Positions 41,502 through 51,705 of a stretch of 64,000 nucleotides of DNA are shown in pieces. Position 1 is the first letter of the stretch; the number at the start of each line of letters is the position of its first letter. The DNA is taken from contig CAMZKL010000040.1 in assembly GCA_947311255.1 (NCBI GenBank), forward strand, positions 95,135 to 159,134, written 5' to 3'. Origin of the DNA: an uncultured Chlorobiota bacterium (lineage in GTDB: Bacteria; Bacteroidota; Bacteroidia; Bacteroidales; JAADGE01). The position numbers and the translations under genes were made by a program. The notes beneath the pieces were generated by a model. That model had not been told where the DNA came from and made no database searches. It saw only the letters and a list, made by a program, of their open reading frames with translations.

Positions 41502-43448
41502 CTATTTATCTTTTATTGTAAATTCTACTCTTCTATTTTTTTGGCGTCCATCTTCTGTATCATTTGTATCAATAGGTTTATCAAAAGAGTAACCTTTATA
41601 AGTTATTTGATTTCTTCTTACTCTTTTAGAAATTAAATACTCGACTACTGCTTTTGCTCTATTAGTTGACAGTTCCAAATTATACTGATGTGTTCCTTTA
41701 TTATCTGTATGTCCTCCAATTTCCACTTTCATGCTTGGATTTTTTAAGATATAATCTGCAACACTATTTAATGCAGGAGATGATTCTTTTCTTAAATTTG
41801 CAGAATTAAAATCAAATTCAACAGCCCCTAGAATAATTTTATTGCCTTTAACTGCTTTTGTTAGTTTTATTTCTTTTGTAATAAGATTATAACATAGACT
41901 TTTATCTGAAATGTCAAATTTTTCTGAGTAAAACAAGAAATTTTTTGAATTAACTACTAAAGTATGGTTTTTTCCGGCAGGAATTGTTCCTAAGAATTTT
42001 CCATCTTTTCTGTTTGTTGTTTTAACAAATATTTCATTTTCATCTTTATCAAAAACTTTTACCAGGGCTTGTAAGGGGATGTTTCCTTTAAGGCTTGTGA
42101 TTTTACCTTCCAAGAAATTAACGTGTAAAATTTTGTCATTTATTTCACAAGAATAAATATCGTGCATTCCTTCGCCACCTTTTCTGTCGGATGCGAAATA
42201 GGCAGTTTTGCAATCAGGCGAAATTGTAAAATGAATATCATTTCCAGTTGTGTTTATCGGGTAACCAATATTAACGGGTTTTGACCAAGAAGTATCTTCT
42301 TTAACAGTTCTATAAATATCATAACCTCCCATTCCCCCGAGTCTTTTTGAACTAAAAAAAAGTGTGTTTGTAGGATAATGTAAAAATAATCCGTCTTCAT
42401 CAAATTGAGAATTAACAGGTTCTCCAATATTTACGGCTTTTCCCCACTTACCATTATTTTTACGTTCGGAATAATAAATATCTTTTCCTCCAAAACTGTC
42501 ATCTTTTTTATTGCTAATAAAATAAAGTGTTTTTCCGTCTTTTGATAGGACAGCGGAAGTTTCACTAAATTCAGTATTTATTGTCTCAGGAAAAGGTTTT
42601 GCTTCTTCGTTTTTATGTTTTATATATAAATCTCCGTTATTTTCTGCTCTATAAAGTATCTGAATTGAACCTGCTGTACTAACAATGCCATTGTGCGAGA
42701 CTTTATTTTCACTTTTCCCAACATTTTTTGCTTTTCCCCACTTATTTTCTTCCTTTTTTGATGTATAAACATCTTCATAAAACTGAAAATCAATGGAATC
42801 ACATGAAGTTTTATCAGTATTGCCGGATTTTCTTCTTGATGTGAATAATAAAGTTTCATTATTTCCAAAAACAGGAGAATAATCAGCATACATTGAATTT
42901 ACAGAAGACCCAAGATTTTCAACGCCTTTTACCACGGGTTGCTGAATCAATTTTGCGGCAAATTGAGATTCAATTATTCCTTTTTCTGCAAGTTTGCGAT
43001 ATTTTTTATCATTACTACGAGAAATGTTTTTCAGAAACATATTGTAAGCTATTATTGCTTCTCTAAATCTGTGTTGGAAATGGTATGCTTGTCCTAGAAA
43101 ACATTTTACAGGAAGTTTACTATTTGCATCTAATCCGATTGATTTTTCAAGAAACTGTATGGCTTTTTCTTTATTGTCAGAATGTAAGTAACATCTTCCA
43201 ATTTTATAGTTTAGTTCTGCATTGTTTGGATTAAAAGAATTTGCTCTTAAATAAAATTTAAGAGCAATTCTGTATGCTCCTGGACTTATATTAAAATAAA
43301 CATTAGCATTTTCAATGTCTTTTAAGGCATTTTGTAAGCCAATTTCATTGTTTTGGAAATTCTTTTTTGAAAATTCAATATTTTTTTGCGCATTTACTAA
43401 GATTACCGAAAAAAGAATTATAAGAATAAGAATTTTTAGTTTTAACAT
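41502..43448 (-). CDS. OmpA-family protein with TPR + PD40 propeller + CRD + OmpA_C (PorE-like architecture)
   Basis: AELNYKIGRCYLHSDNKEKAIQFLEKS; DGKTLYFISNKKDDSFGGKDIYYSER; GGHTDNKGTHQYNLELSTNRAKAVVEYLISKRV. Confidence 0.85.
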   Translation of the reverse strand: MLKLKILILIILFSVILVNAQKNIEFSKKNFQNNEIGLQNALKDIENANVYFNISPGAYRIALKFYLRANSFNPNNAELNYKIGRCYLHSDNKEKAIQFLEKSIGLDANSKLPVKCFLGQAYHFQHRFREAIIAYNMFLKNISRSNDKKYRKLAEKGIIESQFAAKLIQQPVVKGVENLGSSVNSMYADYSPVFGNNETLLFTSRRKSGNTDKTSCDSIDFQFYEDVYTSKKEENKWGKAKNVGKSENKVSHNGIVSTAGSIQILYRAENNGDLYIKHKNEEAKPFPETINTEFSETSAVLSKDGKTLYFISNKKDDSFGGKDIYYSERKNNGKWGKAVNIGEPVNSQFDEDGLFLHYPTNTLFFSSKRLGGMGGYDIYRTVKEDTSWSKPVNIGYPINTTGNDIHFTISPDCKTAYFASDRKGGEGMHDIYSCEINDKILHVNFLEGKITSLKGNIPLQALVKVFDKDENEIFVKTTNRKDGKFLGTIPAGKNHTLVVNSKNFLFYSEKFDISDKSLCYNLITKEIKLTKAVKGNKIILGAVEFDFNSANLRKESSPALNSVADYILKNPSMKVEIGGHTDNKGTHQYNLELSTNRAKAVVEYLISKRVRRNQITYKGYSFDKPIDTNDTEDGRQKNRRVEFTIKDK

Positions 43449-43828
43449 AAAAACAAATTTACGTTAAAAAAATGATAATTGCAAAAATGTTAAATTGTAA
43501 TTGGTAAGATATTAACACTTTATAAATTTATAAAATGAGGTGTGTTTGGGCAAAACAAATTGACTCTACCGTTATTTTAATGGGTTACTATAAAAAAAAA
43601 TAGTTTTAAATATTGAATAATAAATGTGAAACTTTGAATTTTGAAGTAAAAAAATAAATAAAAAGTTTTTTATATATATTTTATAAATTACAAGTTGAAT
43701 TAATATTTTTGTTTATTGTTATGTGTAATCAATCTTCTGGGAACTTCATTATTTAATGTTCGACATTTGTTTTTATTTATTTATTTAACAAAACAATTAT
43801 CCACTAAATTTGTGGAAGAACCAACAAA

Positions 43829-45109
43829 TTACGTTCTTTCAACTATCATCCCCGCTCCTACAGTTTCATTAGTAACTTCATCTACCAAAATAAAACTTCC
43901 AGTATATCTGTTTTTTTTATAAGAATCAAAAAATAAAGGTTTTGTTGTTCTGAGTTTTATTCTTGCTATATCATTGACTTTCACTTCCTTATCCTCGTAG
44001 TCTCTTTCAAGAGAATTTATATCCATTTTAAAACGAACTTCTTGAATCATACACCTTACTTCATTAGTTGTATGTTTTATTGCATACTTACCTTTTATTT
44101 GCAAAGGTCTTTCATTAAACCACGAAATCATTGCAGTTATATCTTGACTTTGATTTGGTAAATTGTTTGATTTAACAATCATGTCTCCCCGACTAATATC
44201 AATATCATCTTCAATTGTAATAGAAACAGATTGCGGAGCATATGCTATTTCTAGTTTTTCGTTTAATGTATCAATAGATTTAATTTTAGATTCAAAACCT
44301 GAGGGCAAAATTTTTACTTTATCGCCCACTTTAAAAATTCCACCATCAATTCTACCACCATAACCTCTGTAATCATGAAATTCATCAGATTGAGGTCTTA
44401 TTACATATTGTACAGGAAAACGTGCATCAGCATGATTGTAATCTCCTGAAATATAAACATTTTCAAGAAGATGCAATAGAGTTGAACCGTTGTACCAATT
44501 CATTTTTTCAGAACGTTCAACTACATTATCACCAAACAATGCACTTATTGGTATAAAATCTATGTCTTTTACATCTAATTTTGGTGCAAATTCCAAAAAT
44601 TGTTTTTTGATTTTTTTATATTCATTTTCATCATAGTTAACCAAGTCCATTTTATTTATACAAACCACAACATGAGGTATTTGAAGCAGAGATGCTATAT
44701 AAGAATGTCTTTTTGTTTGTTCTATAACACCGTGTCTGGCATCAATCAAAATAATTGCAAGGTTGGCAGTTGATGCTCCTGTTACCATATTTCTAGTGTA
44801 TTGAATATGTCCTGGAGTATCTGCAATAATAAACTTTCTTTTTGGAGTTGCAAAGTATCGGTATGCAACATCAATTGTAATACCTTGTTCTCTTTCAGCT
44901 TTTAAGCCATCAGTAAGAAGAGCTAAATCTGCTTTTTCAGCACCTTTGTTTTTACTTGCTTTTTCAATTGCTTCAAGTTGATCTTCAAAGATTGATTTGC
45001 TGTCGTATAAAAGACGACCTATTAATGTACTTTTACCATCGTCAACGCTTCCTGCTGTTGTAAAACGAAGAAGTTCCATGTCTAAATAGCCGTTATTATT
45101 ATTTTGCAT
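43829..45109 (-). CDS. cysN: Sulfate adenylyltransferase subunit 1
   Basis: TAGSVDDGKSTLIGRLLYDSK; ADTPGHIQYTRNMVTGAS; no CysC domain at C-terminus. Confidence 0.93.
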   Translation of the reverse strand: MQNNNNGYLDMELLRFTTAGSVDDGKSTLIGRLLYDSKSIFEDQLEAIEKASKNKGAEKADLALLTDGLKAEREQGITIDVAYRYFATPKRKFIIADTPGHIQYTRNMVTGASTANLAIILIDARHGVIEQTKRHSYIASLLQIPHVVVCINKMDLVNYDENEYKKIKKQFLEFAPKLDVKDIDFIPISALFGDNVVERSEKMNWYNGSTLLHLLENVYISGDYNHADARFPVQYVIRPQSDEFHDYRGYGGRIDGGIFKVGDKVKILPSGFESKIKSIDTLNEKLEIAYAPQSVSITIEDDIDISRGDMIVKSNNLPNQSQDITAMISWFNERPLQIKGKYAIKHTTNEVRCMIQEVRFKMDINSLERDYEDKEVKVNDIARIKLRTTKPLFFDSYKKNRYTGSFILVDEVTNETVGAGMIVERT

Positions 45110-45184
45110 TGTTATATTTTTTTATTGTTGCATTGTTATATCTTCTATATATTGAAGCAGTTTAACAATTTTAATTTTCTATTT

Positions 45185-46090
45185 TTAAAAATACCCGTCT
45201 TTTTTTCGGTCTTCCATTGCAGTTTCAGATCGTTTATCATCAAAACGTTGTCCTCTTTCAGTAGTTCTTTCTGCAGCAATTTCATCAATAATATCTTTTA
45301 AATTATCGGCTTTAGATTCTGTTAAACCGGTATTTGTAATATCTCCTATTGTTCTGCATCTAACATTTAATATCTCTGCTTTTTCATTTGGTTTAAGTTT
45401 CATAAATGGTGCTGTTGCTAATAACACACCATCTCGCATAAATACTTCTCTTTTATGAGAATAATATAATGATGGAATTTCTATTTTTTCCATATAAATA
45501 TATTGCCAAACATCAAGTTCTGTCCAATTGCTTAAAGGAAAAACTCTGAAGTGTTCACCCATTCTTTTTTTTCCGTTAAATAAATTCCAAAGTTCAGGTC
45601 TTTGGTTTTTTGGGTCCCATTGCCCAAAATCATCTCTATGAGAGAAAAAACGTTCTTTTGCTCTTGCTTTTTCCTCATCTCTTCTTCCCCCTCCTATTGC
45701 AGCATCAAATTTATATTCTTCAATAGAATCAAGTAAAGTTGTGGTTTGCAACATATTACGACTTGCATTAAATCCTGTTTCTTCTCTAACTTTACCATCA
45801 TCAATTGATTTTTGAACTGAGCCTACATAAAGTTTTACTCCATGTTTTTTAACTAAATTATCTCTAAATTCTATTGCTTCATCAAAATTATGCCCTGTAT
45901 CAATATGCAATAAAGGGATTGGTACTTTTGCAGGAAAGAAAGCCTTTCTTGCTATGTGGAACATAACTATTGAATCTTTTCCACCTGAAAATAAAATAAC
46001 AGGATTATCGAATTGTGCTGCAACTTCTCTAAATATAAAAATTGCTTCTGATTCTAATTCTTTTAAATGTGTAAGATTATATTTATTCAT
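45185..46090 (-). CDS. cysD: Sulfate adenylyltransferase subunit 2
   Basis: YNLTHLKELESEAIFIFREVAAQFDNPVILFSGGKDSIVMFHIARKAF; GGGRRDEEKARAKERFFSHRD. Confidence 0.95.
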   Translation of the reverse strand: MNKYNLTHLKELESEAIFIFREVAAQFDNPVILFSGGKDSIVMFHIARKAFFPAKVPIPLLHIDTGHNFDEAIEFRDNLVKKHGVKLYVGSVQKSIDDGKVREETGFNASRNMLQTTTLLDSIEEYKFDAAIGGGRRDEEKARAKERFFSHRDDFGQWDPKNQRPELWNLFNGKKRMGEHFRVFPLSNWTELDVWQYIYMEKIEIPSLYYSHKREVFMRDGVLLATAPFMKLKPNEKAEILNVRCRTIGDITNTGLTESKADNLKDIIDEIAAERTTERGQRFDDKRSETAMEDRKKDGYF

Positions 46091-46190
46091 GTTTATTGGA
46101 AATTTGAAACTTGAAATTAGAGTATTGAAAATTGCATTTAACTATTTCTTGTTTTGTTAATGAATGTTTTAATTTTGTTCTAAATTTAAT

Positions 46191-46922
46191 TTATTCTTTT
46201 AGTTTTTTAATACTTATAATATTTTCGCTTTGTTCAACATGAAGTCCACACTCTTTTTTATCTTTACTTTCCCACCACCATCTTCCAGCTCTAATATCTT
46301 CTCCCTCTTTAATTGCTCTTGTACAAGGAGAACATCCAATGCTCAAAAAGCCTTTATCATGCAGTTCATTATAAGGAACATTATTTTCTTTTAAATATTT
46401 TAACACATCATTTATCGTCCAAGCTGTCAATGGATTAAACTTTATTGTGTTAAAAGTTTTGTTTTCTTCCAACAATGCAAGTTCAGTTCTGGTAACAGAT
46501 TGTTCGGCTCTTAATCCGGTAATCCACAAATCAACATTTTTTAATGCTCTTTTTAAAGGATGTACTTTTCTAATATTACAACACTCCTTTCGATCTTCAA
46601 TTGAATTATAAAAACTGTGAGTTCCTTTTTCTAAAAGCATTTTTTCAACATCTTCTTTTACAGGAAAATATGGAATTATTTTAGTATTATATTTTTCATT
46701 TGTTTTGTTCCAAACTTTATATGTTTCTTCAAACATTCGCCCAGTATCAAGCGTAAAAACATCAATAGAAATTGTGTTTTTTAGAATTATATCAGTAATA
46801 ATCTGGTCTTCTTGTCCAAAACTTGTAGAAAAAGCGATTTTTCCTTTAAATTGTTTTGCAAGAAATTCAAGTTGCTCTTTTATTGATTTTTTATTAATCT
46901 TTTCTGTCAATTGTTTTACCAT
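46191..46922 (-). CDS. cysH: Phosphoadenylyl/adenylyl-sulfate reductase, [4Fe-4S] (APS reductase) type
   Basis: FSTSFGQEDQIITD; KECCNIRKVHPLKRAL; SIGCSPCTRAIKEGEDIRAGRWWWES; KECGLH. Confidence 0.92.
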   Translation of the reverse strand: MVKQLTEKINKKSIKEQLEFLAKQFKGKIAFSTSFGQEDQIITDIILKNTISIDVFTLDTGRMFEETYKVWNKTNEKYNTKIIPYFPVKEDVEKMLLEKGTHSFYNSIEDRKECCNIRKVHPLKRALKNVDLWITGLRAEQSVTRTELALLEENKTFNTIKFNPLTAWTINDVLKYLKENNVPYNELHDKGFLSIGCSPCTRAIKEGEDIRAGRWWWESKDKKECGLHVEQSENIISIKKLKE

Positions 46923-47119
46923 GAAAATATTAATTTTTTTATTCTAAAAATAGTAAATATTTATGAGTTTGGTCTAAAAATACATTTTAGGGGGAATATG
47001 TAAATTCTAAAAACAATTATTTCCTTATTTACAGCTAATTAACAAACCCTAACATGGTTATTTTTCGATTATTTAATCTTTTTAGACAGAAGTCATTTAT
47101 TAATTTAAAAATGAGAGTC

Positions 47120-47157
47120 ATAGTATCACTACAATTATTATTTTTTTGTGATACTAT
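47120..47157. repeat. 10-bp perfect inverted repeat downstream of icd
   Basis: ATAGTATCAC...GTGATACTAT with an 18-nt loop. Confidence 0.6.
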
Positions 47158-47175
47158 TACTTAAAAATTATTTTA

Positions 47176-49410
47176 CTATGAAATATTATCAATTATTTTA
47201 TTAAAAGTTATAGAAGGTCGCATTGCTTTTACAGCTTTTTCATTATCGGGATAATAATATCCACCAATGTCAGTTGCTTTTCCTTCGGCTGCTGCTATTT
47301 CTTTAAGAATTATAGTTTCCTTGTCTTTTAATTCTTTATAAATATTTTCAAAATTTGATTTTAAATCAGCATCTTCATTTTGTTTTGAAAGTGCTTTTGC
47401 CCAAAATTGTGCAAGGTAGTAGTGTGTACCTCTGTTGTCAAGTTCTCCGGCTTTTCTTGAAGGAGCTTTATTTTCATTAAGATATTCACTTACTGCTTTG
47501 TCTAGAGTATCGGCAAGTGTTTGAGCTCTTTTATTGTTAAAATTTGTTGCAAGGTGTTCCAAAGAAACCGTAAGAGCCAAAAACTCGCCAAGAGAATTCC
47601 AACGCAGATGTCCTTCTTTTAAAAATTGTTGAACATGTTTAGGTGCTGAACCTCCGGCACCGGTTTCAAATAAACCTCCACCTTTAAGCAAAGGAACAAT
47701 GGAAAGCATTTTTGCACTTGTTCCTAGTTCTAAAATTGGGAATAAATCTGTTAGATAATCTCTTAAAACATTTCCTGTTACTGAAATTGTATCTTCTCCT
47801 TTTCTGGTTCTTTCCAAAGTAAATTTTATTGCATCAACAGGAGATAATATTCTTATATCCAATCCGTTAGTATCAAAATTTTGCAAATACTTTTCAACTT
47901 TAGTAATTACATTTGTGTCATGTGCTCTATTTTTGTCTAACCAAAATATTGTTGGAGAACCTGTAGCTTTGGCTCTTGTAACAGCTAATTTTACCCAGTC
48001 TTCAATAGGTATATCTTTTGCTCTTGACATTCTCCAGATATCACCTTTTTCAACATTGTGCGACATTAAAATATTTTCTTTTTCATCAATTACTTCAACT
48101 TTTCCATCGGAGAGTATCTCAAAAGTGGTTGGATGAGAACCATATTCTTCGGCTTTTTGAGCCATTAATCCAACATTTGCTACACTTCCCATTGTTGCAG
48201 GATTAAATTGTCCATTTATTTGACAATCTTCAACGGTTGCTTGATAAATTGTTGCATAAGACCTGTCTGGTATCATTGCATTTGTGTCGTGCAATTTATT
48301 ATCTGTTCCCCACATTTTACCTCCGTCTCTGATTACAACTGGCATTGAGGCATCAATAATAATATTATTAGGAACATGCAAATTTGTAATTCCTTTGTCA
48401 GAATCTACCATTGCAAGTTCTGGTCTATTCTTATATAAATTTTTAATATCATTTTCTATTTCAGTTCTTTTTGATTGGGGCAAGTTTTGTATTCTTAAAT
48501 ATAAGTCTGCAATCCCATTATTAAGATTAAATCCGATATTTTCAATAGTTTCAGAGTGTTTTTCAAGAACATCTTTATAAAAAACTGCAACTGCATGGCC
48601 AAACATTTTTGGGTCGGATATTTTCATCATTGTTGCTTTTAGATGTAAAGAAAGTAATACATCTTTTTGTTTTGCCTCATTCATTTGCTCTTCGTAGAAT
48701 TTTCGAAGTTTTAAAACACTCATAAAAGTACCGTCAAGAATTTCGCCATCAAATGATTTTAAATTATCTGCTAAAATTGTTTTATTTCCATTTTTATTTG
48801 TGAGAACAATTTTAAAAGAAATTGCTTTTTCAGTAACTATAGACTTTTCATTTCCGTAAAAATCACCATCTTTCATATATGAAACATACGTTTTTGAGTT
48901 GTCGCTCCAAGGTTTCATCATTTTATGAGGGTTTTTTTGAGCGTGTTTTTTAACTGAGACAGCTGAACGTCTATCAGAGTTACCTTCACGAAGAACAGGA
49001 TTTACAGCACTTCCAAGAACTTTTGCAAATCTTTTAACGAGTTCTTTTTCTGAGTTTGTTTTTGGATTTTCAGGATAATTTGGCAAATCATAGCCTTTTT
49101 CTTGTAATTCTTTTATTGCTGCTTGAAGTTGTGGTATTGATGCACTAATATTCGGAAGTTTTATAATATTTGTTTCAGGAAACTGAGTTAGTTTGCCTAA
49201 TTCTGCTAAATAATCTTTAAGTTTTTGTTCTTCTTTCAGATTATCAGGAAAATTTGCGATAATTCTACCTGCAAGAGAAATATCTTTAGTTTCTACTGTT
49301 ACACCTGCAGCTTTTGTAAAAGCATTAACAATAGGTAATAATGAATATGTTGCCAAAGCTGGTGCTTCGTCAATTTTTGTCCAAATGATTTTTGAAGTTT
49401 GTTTTGCCAT
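47176..49410 (-). CDS. icd: NADP-dependent isocitrate dehydrogenase, monomeric type
   Basis: [73 protein letters not shown]. Confidence 0.95.
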   Translation of the reverse strand: MAKQTSKIIWTKIDEAPALATYSLLPIVNAFTKAAGVTVETKDISLAGRIIANFPDNLKEEQKLKDYLAELGKLTQFPETNIIKLPNISASIPQLQAAIKELQEKGYDLPNYPENPKTNSEKELVKRFAKVLGSAVNPVLREGNSDRRSAVSVKKHAQKNPHKMMKPWSDNSKTYVSYMKDGDFYGNEKSIVTEKAISFKIVLTNKNGNKTILADNLKSFDGEILDGTFMSVLKLRKFYEEQMNEAKQKDVLLSLHLKATMMKISDPKMFGHAVAVFYKDVLEKHSETIENIGFNLNNGIADLYLRIQNLPQSKRTEIENDIKNLYKNRPELAMVDSDKGITNLHVPNNIIIDASMPVVIRDGGKMWGTDNKLHDTNAMIPDRSYATIYQATVEDCQINGQFNPATMGSVANVGLMAQKAEEYGSHPTTFEILSDGKVEVIDEKENILMSHNVEKGDIWRMSRAKDIPIEDWVKLAVTRAKATGSPTIFWLDKNRAHDTNVITKVEKYLQNFDTNGLDIRILSPVDAIKFTLERTRKGEDTISVTGNVLRDYLTDLFPILELGTSAKMLSIVPLLKGGGLFETGAGGSAPKHVQQFLKEGHLRWNSLGEFLALTVSLEHLATNFNNKRAQTLADTLDKAVSEYLNENKAPSRKAGELDNRGTHYYLAQFWAKALSKQNEDADLKSNFENIYKELKDKETIILKEIAAAEGKATDIGGYYYPDNEKAVKAMRPSITFNKIIDNIS

Positions 49411-49743
49411 TTTAATTTTTAATTATTTATTAGTAATTGTTAAAAAATACCTAATACACTAATTATCAAATACTTATTAAGTAAGTTTATGTTTGCAAAG
49501 ATATAATAAATATGATGATTTTAAAAGTTTATTTTTCTTGTTTTTATATAAAAATACGTGTAAATAATGCAGATAAAGAAGTGATATAATTAAGACTAAA
49601 TATATCTTTTGCTAAACTAGGTAAAATATATATTTAAATTGGAGTTTATTGGAATGATGATATATGGCAAAAGCACACTTTATTGAAATTTGTTAAAACT
49701 TGATAATTTTATAATAAGTTAGAGTTTGTAGTGAATTATGAAA

Positions 49744-51444
49744 TTAATAATCTAAATCAAATTCATTTTTCATTTTTTCAATGTATGGATTTTTTTCTAC
49801 TAGATATTTGTATTTATCTCTGTCGGTGTAAAGATGTTCAGTTTTTTTTTTTTTAACATCTTCTATTTTTATTATTAATTCAAAATCTTTGTTATTTAGT
49901 TCTTGTCTTAACAAAGAAAGAATTCTTAATTTTAACTTATCAAGAGTTTGTGCTAATGATTTATTACTTACAATGAGTTCTGCCGTATTATTGTCTAATA
50001 TTGTTAATTCCTTATCTTTTAAAGCGTTAAAAAGTCGTGGTTTTTCCACAAGTTTTTGTGTAAATTTTGCCCATGCAAGTTGTAAGTTGTCTTGTTTCAG
50101 AGCTATTGTTCCTTCAACAACAATTGTATTTTCTTCTTTTTCAGATTTTTCTTTTTTTATTTCAGTTTTTAATGAAATACCTGATTTTTTTATTGATATG
50201 TTTTGTTTTGCAGGAGCATCAGGCTTTTGCCTCATTTTTTGATATTCTTCCTTTTTTTCTTCAACTATATTAGTTTTTTCAATCTTATTTTTTTGTTTAA
50301 GTTCTGAATTATCTGTTTTTCTTTGTTCAATATTTATTTGCTTTGTTAATGTACACATCTGCATTAGAGCGAGTTCTATTTGAAGCCTCTTATTCTTGCT
50401 TCCTCTATAGTCTAAATCAGTTTTATTACTTATTTCCAAGGCTTTTAGAAGAAATCCAAGTCCCGTTTTTTGCGATTGTATAATATATTTTTCTTTAATT
50501 GTTACTCCTACTTCAAGCAATTCAACAGTTGCAATATCTTTACAAACCATTAAATCTCTAAAATGAGAAGCTAAACCGTATATAAAGTGATGTCCATCAA
50601 AACCATTATTTAAAATTTCGTTAAATATTAATAACGATTCTGAAATATTATTTTCATAAATAAAATCAGTAATTTTGAAATAATATGTGTAATCAAGAAC
50701 ATTTAGGTTTTCAATTGTAGATTCATAAGTTATTTTTTTTCCTGAGAAACTTACGATTTGATCAAAAAATGAAAGAGCATCTCTCATTGCTCCATCTGCT
50801 TTTTGAGCTATAATATTTAAAGCATCTTTGTCTGCATCAATACCTTCTTGTTCAGCAACATAAGATAAATATCTCACACTATCTTCAACTTTAATTCTAT
50901 TAAAATCAAATATTTGACAACGAGACAGAATCGTAGGAATAATTTTATGTTTTTCAGTTGTTGCAAGTACAAAAATTGCGTAAGATGGCGGTTCTTCTAA
51001 TGTTTTAAGGAAGGCATTAAATGCTTGTGAAGAAAGCATATGTACCTCATCAATTATATATACACTATGTGTGCCAATTTGAGGAGGAATTCTAACCTGC
51101 TCAATTAGATTCCTAATATCTTCAACAGAATTGTTTGATGCTGCATCCAATTCATGTATATTATATGAACGATTATCATCAAAAGCTTTGCATGATTCAC
51201 ATTTGTTACATGCTTCAAACTCGCTTGTAGGATTTTCACAATTAATAGTTTTTGCAAAAATTCTTGCACAAGTAGTTTTTCCAACACCTCTTGGACCACA
51301 GAAAAGATATGCGTGTGCAAGTTGTTGTGTTTTTATTGAATTTTTTAAGGTTACAGTTATAGATTGTTGTCCTACAACGGATTTAAAATCATTTGGTCTG
51401 TACTTTCTTGCTGATACAATATAATTTTCCATAATCTGCAACAA
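49744..51444 (-). CDS. dnaX: DNA polymerase III subunit gamma/tau
   Basis: YRPNDFKSVVGQQSITVTLKNSI; HAYLFCGPRGVGKTTCARIFAK; Zn cluster CENPTSEFEACNKCESC. Confidence 0.95.
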   Translation of the reverse strand: MLQIMENYIVSARKYRPNDFKSVVGQQSITVTLKNSIKTQQLAHAYLFCGPRGVGKTTCARIFAKTINCENPTSEFEACNKCESCKAFDDNRSYNIHELDAASNNSVEDIRNLIEQVRIPPQIGTHSVYIIDEVHMLSSQAFNAFLKTLEEPPSYAIFVLATTEKHKIIPTILSRCQIFDFNRIKVEDSVRYLSYVAEQEGIDADKDALNIIAQKADGAMRDALSFFDQIVSFSGKKITYESTIENLNVLDYTYYFKITDFIYENNISESLLIFNEILNNGFDGHHFIYGLASHFRDLMVCKDIATVELLEVGVTIKEKYIIQSQKTGLGFLLKALEISNKTDLDYRGSKNKRLQIELALMQMCTLTKQINIEQRKTDNSELKQKNKIEKTNIVEEKKEEYQKMRQKPDAPAKQNISIKKSGISLKTEIKKEKSEKEENTIVVEGTIALKQDNLQLAWAKFTQKLVEKPRLFNALKDKELTILDNNTAELIVSNKSLAQTLDKLKLRILSLLRQELNNKDFELIIKIEDVKKKKTEHLYTDRDKYKYLVEKNPYIEKMKNEFDLDY

Positions 51445-51524
51445 AAATATAAAAGATTATTACTTTTTGCAATTAGAATTGTTAATTGTTGATAATTTAT
51501 AAATTTGATAATTATGATTTTATG

Positions 51525-51696
51525 TTTAAAAAACCAACTGGTGTCAGGTTTTAAAAAACCAACTGTGTCAGGTTTTAAAAAACCAACTGTGTCAGGTTTT
51601 AAAAAACCAACTGGTGTCAGGTTTTAAAAAACCAACTGGTGTCAGGTTTTAAAAAACCAACCGCTGTCAGGCTAAAAAAGCACTGACAGGGTTTTC
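51525..51696 (-). repeat. Tandem 24/25-nt repeats ending in the CTGACAGCGGTT hairpin motif
   Basis: AAAAAACCAACTGGTGTCAGGTTTT x5 (two units lack one G) then AAAAAACCAACCGCTGTCAGGCTAAAAAAGCACTGACAGGGTTTT. Confidence 0.95.
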
Positions 51697-51705
51697 TTTG
51701 TATTT

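Noticed and set aside
51525-51696. Possible CRISPR array
   Set aside because: Units are contiguous, with no unique spacers; no cas genes nearby
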